34,508 bases of DNA from Mucilaginibacter sp. L294 (GTDB taxonomy: Bacteria > Bacteroidota > Bacteroidia > Sphingobacteriales > Sphingobacteriaceae): assembly GCF_001636615.1 (NCBI RefSeq), contig NZ_LGEK01000055.1:1-34508 (forward strand), written 5' to 3'. A program made the translations under genes and the position numbers. Positions 29,416-34,508 of the stretch are shown here, one piece after another. The notes below the pieces were generated by a model, which searched no databases, was not told the DNA's origin, and worked only from the letters and a program-made list of their open reading frames with translations. Positions within the stretch are counted from its first letter, which is position 1. The number at the start of each line of letters is the position of its first letter.

Positions 29416-30033
29416 CTATTTTAAACTGGTGCTGCCGTTGGCCTGGTAAGCAAACCTGAAGGTGTAATATCTTGATGGTGTAATAGTTTCCCTGTTATCA
29501 GCATCTGCAAATATTGGCGTAGTAGTGTCAGGGTTGCCTTTGTAATAGCTTATCATCTCAAGCTTGGCATATTTACCATCGCTTGTTTTTATTACGATGA
29601 TTTTGCCGGGTATGGCTAATATAGCGTGCTGTGGCACTGTTTCGGAAGTGTATTTGTACCAACCGGCAATGGCACCAACGTCGGCAGCATCGGTTTTATA
29701 ACCATCTGCCGGTGCTGTTGTAAGGTCGGCAAAAGTACTGTTAACTACCTGCGCCTGTGTTGTACCGGTACCTGATGTGCCACCGTTTACAGATATTTTT
29801 GTGGTTGAGAATTTAAGGTCCCATTTTCCGGCGGTTATATCATCACCCGTAACCTGTGTGTTTGTGCTAAGGCTATAGTAAACAGCATCTTTACTGCCAT
29901 CTAAATCGGCAACGGTGTTAACGGTTAAATCGGCTGCTACAGGCTCGGGTGTTTCATTGTCTTTTGAGCACGACGTTACCAATAAGGCAGTGCTGCTAAA
30001 TAATACTAATGCAAGAGTTTTAAATTTATTCAT
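29416..30033 (-). CDS. hmuY: HmuY-like heme-binding lipoprotein
   Basis: A 205-residue lipoprotein with lipobox VTSC (Cys22) followed by SKDNETPEP, a Lys-Asp-containing start that resembles a surface-export signal. HmuY-family hallmarks are AVYYSLSTNTQV, KWDLKFSTTKI (about 70-80), the AGWYKYTSETVP segment and the C-terminal RYYTFRFAYQANGS. In Porphyromonas, HmuY captures heme and passes it to HmuR. Here the gene follows a TonB receptor by 25 bases on the same strand, so the pair is the expected module. Which residues hold heme iron is not clear: the only histidine seen in the mature protein lies in VPQHAIL. Confidence 0.88.
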   Translation of the reverse strand: MNKFKTLALVLFSSTALLVTSCSKDNETPEPVAADLTVNTVADLDGSKDAVYYSLSTNTQVTGDDITAGKWDLKFSTTKISVNGGTSGTGTTQAQVVNSTFADLTTAPADGYKTDAADVGAIAGWYKYTSETVPQHAILAIPGKIIVIKTSDGKYAKLEMISYYKGNPDTTTPIFADADNRETITPSRYYTFRFAYQANGSTSLK

Positions 30034-30058
30034 GTTGTTTGTTTAAGTGTGTGTATGA

Positions 30059-32152
30059 TTATTGTTGTTTACTGAAATTGTAAGTAACGCCAGCGTAAAC
30101 CAGCCTGCCGGCCAGGTTACTGATGGCGCCGGGGTTTTTATAGTTGCCAATATTATCGCCGGTTACCTGTAAGCGCAATTGGTTGTTCAGGAATAGTTTT
30201 GATACCGATGCGTTGAACAGTACATAACCTTTTACATACTCATCATCGCGGTTTACAATGCCGTTACCATCCACATCCGAGAAACCGTAGCGGCCGCGAT
30301 AAATGGCCCGCAATGATGCAATAATGCCGGTTTTATCATCCTGGTAAGCAATGCGGGCATTAGCCATGTATTTTGATCGGTTAAGCAAACCTCCGTACTG
30401 GCTCTTTTTTATTTTGACGGTTTCGCGGGTTGCCTGATCGGTGCCAAATACCTGCCCGGCTTTGATCTGGTCCAGCACGCTTTGGTCATAGGCCTCCAGG
30501 TATTGCATACCGCCGGCAACTGTCCAGTGGGTTAAAAAATTATAGCTGATATCGGTTTCGGCACCCTGCGTATAAACATCGTGGATGTTGAAGTACGAGA
30601 ATACCGACTGCCCGTTGGTTTTGATGGCAATGGGCTGCGAATCTATCAGGTCGCGGATGTTGTTACGGAATATATTCACTGTCCACATCACCCCGGTAAA
30701 GGGCTTGTAACGGAAACCGAAGTTGTAAGCGGTGGAGCTTTCGGCGTTTAGCCTTTGCAGCGTTGCCGGGTCTATCAGTACGGCTTGTATCTGCCCCTGG
30801 TCCTGCAGTTTCTTTAGTTCGGTAGCGGCTTCTTCATAGCCGAATACGCTATAACCCACAATAGCGTTGGTGAAGTTTAGGTACAGCTGCCTAAAATCGG
30901 GCGCTTTGTAACCTTTACCAGTTGATGCAAGCAATACAAACTTATCGCTAAACTGGTAGCTGGCCGCCAGTTTTGGGCTAAACTGCGAACGGTAAACGCT
31001 ATGCGCATCAAAACGGCCGCCTAAAATAATATCCAGCTTTTTTAAGGGCGTCCAGTCTGCCTGGCCATAAGCATAACCAGACTGGAACGTTTTTTTATCG
31101 TTGTAGCGTGTGGCCTTAACGCTTTCGTCCTGCCCGCCAACGCCGCCGGTAAACCTCAGGCTGTTGATGATCTTGTAATCGCCTTGTAGTTCGGCACGGT
31201 TAAAGTTTTGGTCAAAAAAGGTTTCGTCGTAAACGGAGTTATCCGTGTTATTTATTAAAAGCGATTTAGTGCTGTAGCCGGCGTGGTACAGCCTTACATC
31301 CCCTGTAAATTTATCAGAGAAGCGGTGTGTTAAACCAGCCGATGCATTCAGGGTTTTTTCGGTACCATCACCGGTTATGCGGTCATTATCAACCAAAAAG
31401 TTATTATCGGCCGTGCTGGTATAATCACGCACCTGGAATTTGATTTGAGTACGGTCGCTAAATTTATAACCAAGGGTACCGTTTAGTGTGTACCCGTAAA
31501 ACGGCGATACCGTTGCGCTGCCAGACTCGGGCACCAGCGTGTAACCGCTGCTGCTGTACCTGTTTACAAAACCCGATAAGGATAAACGCTGTGTGGCGTA
31601 CGCGCCGTTTAATGATATATCGGCATTTTTGTTGGTACCATAACGGGTGGAAATACTCCCCGATGCGCCTACCGGCGGTGTTGCCGATATAATATTGATA
31701 ACCCCGGCCATGGCCTCGCTGCCGTACAGCGAGGATACCGGGCCTTTAACTATCTCTATTTTTTCGATGTTGTTTGTGGTGATGCGTGACAAATCGAGTA
31801 TCCCTGTTGTGCGGCCTATCAATGGTAAGCCATCCAGCATTATCATGGTATAATCGGGACTAAACCCCTGGATCTGGATTCCCTGGCCGTGTGCATCTGG
31901 TAGTACGCTTAAGCCGGTTTGCTCATTTAAAATTTCGTTTAAACGCACCAGGCCACGGTTTTTAATTTCTTTATTGCTGATGGTAGTTACCGGCATAGGC
32001 ACCTGCATCAGGGTTTTGTTGGTACGGGTAGCGGTAACTACTACCTCTTTTAGCTTCTTGCTTTTTGATGTATCTGTAGATAGGGTATCTGCATGCTGCG
32101 CTTGGGCATTAATGGTTAGGGCGATTAGCATGCAGAAGAAGATATATTTCAT
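30059..32152 (-). CDS. hmuR: TonB-dependent outer-membrane receptor, HmuR-like
   Basis: A 697-residue receptor. It has a signal peptide (cleavage near NAQAQ, residue 19), a TonB box-like KEVVVTATR at 35-43, and a plug with LNEILNEQTGLSV, VKGPVSSLYGSEAMAGVINI (about 135-154), followed by a large barrel. A GYKAPDFRQLYLNF motif at about 410-425 is the counterpart of the YRAP/FRAP motif of heme receptors. It ends in the aromatic-rich YAGVTYNF. Together with the HmuY-like lipoprotein this points to uptake of heme or a similar iron compound; a siderophore is the alternative. It is transcribed divergently from an AraC/PchR-type regulator gene, with tandem operator-like sites between them. Confidence 0.88.
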   Translation of the reverse strand: MKYIFFCMLIALTINAQAQHADTLSTDTSKSKKLKEVVVTATRTNKTLMQVPMPVTTISNKEIKNRGLVRLNEILNEQTGLSVLPDAHGQGIQIQGFSPDYTMIMLDGLPLIGRTTGILDLSRITTNNIEKIEIVKGPVSSLYGSEAMAGVINIISATPPVGASGSISTRYGTNKNADISLNGAYATQRLSLSGFVNRYSSSGYTLVPESGSATVSPFYGYTLNGTLGYKFSDRTQIKFQVRDYTSTADNNFLVDNDRITGDGTEKTLNASAGLTHRFSDKFTGDVRLYHAGYSTKSLLINNTDNSVYDETFFDQNFNRAELQGDYKIINSLRFTGGVGGQDESVKATRYNDKKTFQSGYAYGQADWTPLKKLDIILGGRFDAHSVYRSQFSPKLAASYQFSDKFVLLASTGKGYKAPDFRQLYLNFTNAIVGYSVFGYEEAATELKKLQDQGQIQAVLIDPATLQRLNAESSTAYNFGFRYKPFTGVMWTVNIFRNNIRDLIDSQPIAIKTNGQSVFSYFNIHDVYTQGAETDISYNFLTHWTVAGGMQYLEAYDQSVLDQIKAGQVFGTDQATRETVKIKKSQYGGLLNRSKYMANARIAYQDDKTGIIASLRAIYRGRYGFSDVDGNGIVNRDDEYVKGYVLFNASVSKLFLNNQLRLQVTGDNIGNYKNPGAISNLAGRLVYAGVTYNFSKQQ

Positions 32153-32178
32153 TTATTTAGACTAATTAAAAATAATGA

Positions 32179-32190
32179 TGCAAATTTGCA
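32179..32190. promoter_or_regulatory. 12-bp palindrome in the hmuR/araC intergenic region
   Basis: TGCAAATTTGCA is a perfect palindrome 27 bases before the hmuR start and 21 bases from the direct repeats. It could bind a second, dimeric regulator, or overlap the hmuR promoter. No complete TTTG/TAnnTTTG promoter was found here for either gene. Confidence 0.45.
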
Positions 32191-32210
32191 GTAACATTAA
32201 CGACTTGGTT

Positions 32211-32246
32211 AACGCCAAACGGATTGAAAACAACGCCAAACGGATT
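32211..32246. promoter_or_regulatory. Tandem 15-bp operator-like direct repeat, 21-bp period
   Basis: AACGCCAAACGGATT occurs twice without mismatch, at 32211-32225 and 32232-32246. The 21-base period is two helical turns, as for AraC-family monomers or dimers binding side by side on one DNA face. The second copy ends two bases before the first ATG of the AraC gene, and both lie between the divergent hmuR and AraC genes. They are very likely the sites of that regulator, for hmuYR control and autoregulation (inference). Confidence 0.75.
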
Positions 32247-32248
32247 TT

Positions 32249-33202
32249 ATGCACCTTACCTTTGTATCCTCATCGTACGCAGAAAGAAAAATGGAGTTAC
32301 CCTACCCCATAGATTTTGCCGGACAGGGATATTATGAAGAACGTAAAACAGAACTAACCGAAGCCTGGGGAAAATTCAAAGCCACAGAGCTATGGTTTGA
32401 CGGGGCTTGTATGATACAAAGCGAAGCCGTTTTGCAAGAGCCATGCACCGTAAATATTACCTGTAATAGCTTTTGCTGGCTCATGAATTTTGTATTGACA
32501 GGCGACTTAGCTGTAAAATTGGCCGGTGTTAAATCCATCCCGGTAACCGAAGGCAGCTATCATACCTATTACACGCCCGCGTTAAATGCCGAAGTAACGT
32601 TAAAACGATCGGCCAAAATGCTTACCATATGCCTTTCCCGTAAATTTATAAGTAAGCTGATAGGTAATGATGCCATCAAACTATCGCTTAGTGATAATGC
32701 CCGGCTTGTAACCACAGGTAACTATAAACATACCCGACTGCAAGCCATTATAAAAGAGATACTTGAGGCTGGCCACCCCGGGTTTATCCGCCGTATATTC
32801 CTGGAATCAAAAATATTAGAGCTGCTTTCCATACAATTACACCAGGCAGAAACTAAAGCGGCAACCAAAGGCTTTAGCAAAGATGATGTGGCCCGCCTGC
32901 AGGAAGCCAAGCAGATCATCGCCCAAAACCTGCAAACGCCATGTTCGTTAATTGAGCTTGCCCGTAAAACAGGGCTGAATGATTTTAAGCTAAAAAAGGG
33001 GTTTAAAACGCTGTTTGGCCATACGGTTTTTGGTTACCTGTTTGAACTGCGTATGGATAACGCCTACAGCCTTTTACAGGATGGGAAAAGTGTGAGCGAG
33101 GTGGCAGAGATCATCGGGTATAAAAACCCGCATCATTTTACCGCCGCCTTTAAAAAGAAGTTTGGCTTTTTACCCAGCCAGGTAGCCAAAATGGCCGGTT
33201 AG
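32249..33202 (+). CDS. AraC-family regulator, PchR-like, of the heme-uptake genes
   Basis: A 317-residue regulator. The N-terminal 170 residues are a sensor domain with ELWFDGACMI (about 47-56), a motif typical of PchR-type iron/siderophore regulators. The C-terminal domain holds two helix-turn-helix units: LIELARKTGLNDFKLKKGFK (about 230-249) with LFGHTVFGYL, and VSEVAEIIGYKNPHHFTAAF (about 284-303) ending in FKKKFGFLPSQ. It presumably responds to heme or an iron ligand and activates hmuR-hmuY. The start may be the ATG at 32249 or the one at 32291; I chose the first, because proteins of this group, as I recall, have a short stretch before the PIDFA-like segment. A terminator follows at 33209. 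Confidence 0.88.
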   Translation: MHLTFVSSSYAERKMELPYPIDFAGQGYYEERKTELTEAWGKFKATELWFDGACMIQSEAVLQEPCTVNITCNSFCWLMNFVLTGDLAVKLAGVKSIPVTEGSYHTYYTPALNAEVTLKRSAKMLTICLSRKFISKLIGNDAIKLSLSDNARLVTTGNYKHTRLQAIIKEILEAGHPGFIRRIFLESKILELLSIQLHQAETKAATKGFSKDDVARLQEAKQIIAQNLQTPCSLIELARKTGLNDFKLKKGFKTLFGHTVFGYLFELRMDNAYSLLQDGKSVSEVAEIIGYKNPHHFTAAFKKKFGFLPSQVAKMAG

Positions 33203-33208
33203 TATTTT

Positions 33209-33243
33209 AAGCCGCATATTTAAAAAAAATATGCGGCTTGCTT
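33209..33243 (+). terminator. Terminator after the AraC-family gene
   Basis: A 13-bp inverted repeat, AAGCCGCATATTT / AAATATGCGGCTT, separated by five As, begins seven bases past the regulator stop. The right side is followed by only a few Ts (GCTTATTGCTTT). Confidence 0.7.
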
Positions 33244-33259
33244 ATTGCTTTACAGAAGC

Positions 33260-33733
33260 ATGGATAAGTCAAAGCAAGTTGTATTAAGCGGCCAGTTGAA
33301 GTGGGTAGAACGGATAGCATCCATCATGGATGATAAGTTCCGTATACCGGGCACCAATTTCCGGTTCGGGCTTGACCCTATCCTTAATCTTATCCCCTTC
33401 GCAGGCGATGTGTCGGGCTTTTTGGTATCGGCAGTTTTGCTTTATGTAATGGCCAAAAATGGTGTAAGCCGTAAAGTGCTTATACTAATGGCCATTAACA
33501 TCAGTATTGATGCCGTTGTAGGTGCCATCCCCCTTTTGGGGCAAGTTTCTGATTTTTACATCAGGGCTAACACCCGTAACATTAAGCTGTTAAAAGAGCA
33601 TTACCATGAAGGGAAACACACCGGCAGCGGCAATGGCATAATTGCCATTTTATTAATTGTATTATTTATAGTGATGGGCGTAATACTTTACATTAGTTAC
33701 CTTTCCCTGCACTGGTTGTTTACTCGCGCTTAA
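33260..33733 (+). CDS. DUF4112 membrane protein
   Basis: A 157-residue protein with the DUF4112 pattern: an N-terminal helix (WVERIASIMDDKFRIPGTNF), RFGLDPILNLIPFAGDVSGF, one or two weak membrane segments (VSAVLLYVMAKNG and LILMAINISIDAVVGAIPLL), DFYIRANTRNIKLLKEH and a strong C-terminal membrane helix (IIAILLIVLFIVMGVILYIS). The frame extends upstream to a TTG at 33245 that lies in the terminator zone; the ATG at 33260 (MDKSKQV) is the better start. Function unknown. Its last 14 bases overlap the stop-proximal end of the convergent lipoprotein gene. Confidence 0.87.
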   Translation: MDKSKQVVLSGQLKWVERIASIMDDKFRIPGTNFRFGLDPILNLIPFAGDVSGFLVSAVLLYVMAKNGVSRKVLILMAINISIDAVVGAIPLLGQVSDFYIRANTRNIKLLKEHYHEGKHTGSGNGIIAILLIVLFIVMGVILYISYLSLHWLFTRA

Positions 33734-34280
33734 AAGTATAGGGCATATTGGTAATGCTACCGGCCGATACAGCAGCCACATCAACGGATATGATCCCGCC
33801 ATTCTCGTCATAGTTAGTTTTTGATGATGTGAAGCTAAAGCTGCCGGTTATGGTTTTTGCAACAGTATCTATAGCCGAGATAATTAACGTGCCAGAACCT
33901 GGCTGCACAGTTCCGAATGGTTCAAAAACGTAGTTACCGTTCGTGTTTTTTATTTGAGTGGAATAGGTAAATAACACATTTGAGTTTGCTGTAACGTTAT
34001 AGGTACCTAATGTAACGCCGCTGTTATCCCCGGGCGTTGGGTCGGTTAGTATTATATCTACCTTTTTTTGGTCTTTAACGCCGCCGCAGGTAAATACTTT
34101 TGTTTTGGTTGTGGTGTTGTAGGTTATACTTGCTGATACGGTATCGGGTGTCCAAACCGGTGTGCCAATGTAGGCCTGGAAAACCGGTGTTGGGGTTGTA
34201 TCGGCAGAGCTGCTTTTTTTACAGCTTTGAGATACGATAACGGCGGGGATAATAAACAGGAAAAGTGCGTTTTTCTTCAT
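33720..34280 (-). CDS. Secreted lipoprotein, DUF6252-like
   Basis: A 186-residue lipoprotein: signal peptide MKKNALFLFIIPAVIVSQSC with the lipidated Cys at 20, then a Ser/Thr/Pro-rich linker (KKSSSADTTPTPVFQAYIGT) and a domain of beta strands with VWTPDTVSASITYN, KKVDIILTD, TLGTYNVT and ITGSFSFTSS segments. This is the pattern of DUF6252, a Bacteroidota lipoprotein family of unknown function. The ATG at 34280 gives a proper signal peptide; a longer frame starts at 34292. It is convergent with the DUF4112 gene (14-base overlap). Two copies of a 25-base direct repeat lie upstream. Confidence 0.8.
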   Translation of the reverse strand: MKKNALFLFIIPAVIVSQSCKKSSSADTTPTPVFQAYIGTPVWTPDTVSASITYNTTTKTKVFTCGGVKDQKKVDIILTDPTPGDNSGVTLGTYNVTANSNVLFTYSTQIKNTNGNYVFEPFGTVQPGSGTLIISAIDTVAKTITGSFSFTSSKTNYDENGGIISVDVAAVSAGSITNMPYTFKRE

Positions 34281-34325
34281 TTTAAGATACATTTTGCGAC
34301 TAAGCTAAAATGTATTGCTCTCAAA

Positions 34326-34481
34326 AAAATCCGTTTTGCATATTTTAACAAAAGGCTAAACCCTGTTACTTAGCCCCTTATGCCACATCAAATTTATATA
34401 TCATTGATTGTAAGCACCATTTTAATTAGCAAAGGCTTTTGTACGTAAAAAGCTGCAAAATCCCTTTTACATATTTTAACA
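34326..34481. repeat. Two copies of a 25-base direct repeat upstream of the lipoprotein gene
   Basis: The copies at 34326-34350 and 34457-34481 share AAAATCC, TTTT, and CATATTTTAACA and differ at only two positions (G/C and G/A). The first contains AATCCGTTTTGC, similar to the reverse complement of the AraC-type repeat at 32211-32246 (AATCCGTTTGGC). The remaining bases to the window end hold no gene. Confidence 0.68.
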
Positions 34482-34508
34482 GTTTAAATGTTAAAAGTTG
34501 TTGATCCA

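Overview
The window is a stretch of a Bacteroidota chromosome, most likely Sphingobacteriaceae (Mucilaginibacter/Pedobacter-like). This is inferred from the gene families (HmuY/TonB receptor pair, DUF4296 lipoprotein, a sirtuin without zinc cysteines, many lipoproteins with a short lipobox), from one clear Bacteroidota promoter (TTTG-N19-TAnnTTTG at 5820-5850), from few Shine-Dalgarno sequences, and from abundant short palindromic intergenic repeats. The first 18 bases match the Nextera/Tn5 mosaic end, so the left edge is a contig end with uncut adapter. No tRNA, rRNA, CRISPR array, transposase or prophage gene was found.

Layout. 19-105: tail of an unknown plus-strand gene. 232-5850, minus strand: a cobalamin-riboswitch locus. 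A promoter and riboswitch precede a BtuB-like TonB receptor, a YncE/BtuG-like beta-propeller lipoprotein and a DUF6580 membrane protein. After an intrinsic terminator come a class III-type sirtuin and a DUF71/COG2102 ATP pyrophosphatase. 5939-6793: an SRPBCC protein. 6980-10189, minus: thrS-infC-rpmI-rplT. 10190-10875: a long non-coding stretch with nine TGGAACA/TGTTCCA motifs. 10876-12592: a zinc-ribbon membrane protein and a DinB-family protein, with five copies of a REP-like palindrome around the DinB gene. 12664-15615, minus: serA, serC (serine and pyridoxal phosphate metabolism) and rpe. 15790-17769, plus: two DGPF/YciI proteins and an ECF42-type sigma factor, with an attenuator-like hairpin directly before the sigma gene. 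17774-19133, minus: both subunits of a 3-oxoacid CoA-transferase. 19326-19871: a disordered acidic protein. 20205-24335, minus: a CE2-like SGNH esterase, mutS2 and a DUF4296 lipoprotein. 24378-27704, plus: YggS-type PLP protein, GNAT acetyltransferase, DUF3298 lipoprotein and aspartate kinase. 27696-29315, minus: DUF92 membrane protein, a 58-residue protein and a small Cys-containing protein. 29416-33202: a heme-uptake module, hmuY-like and hmuR-like genes divergent from a PchR-type AraC regulator, with a 15-bp direct repeat of 21-bp period in the shared promoter region. 33260-34280: a DUF4112 membrane protein convergent with a lipoprotein.

How they work together. Two envelope nutrient-acquisition systems (cobalamin and heme) carry visible regulatory DNA. 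The rest is mostly housekeeping: translation, serine and aspartate-family amino acids, pentose phosphate and DNA/ribosome maintenance. The most interesting parts are the riboswitch locus with its poorly characterised partners (DUF6580, sirtuin, DUF71), the DGPF-sigma cassette, the AraC tandem operator, and several intergenic repeat families, including an octamer repeat that forms a chain of ATGA-coupled mini-ORFs leading to a real start codon.
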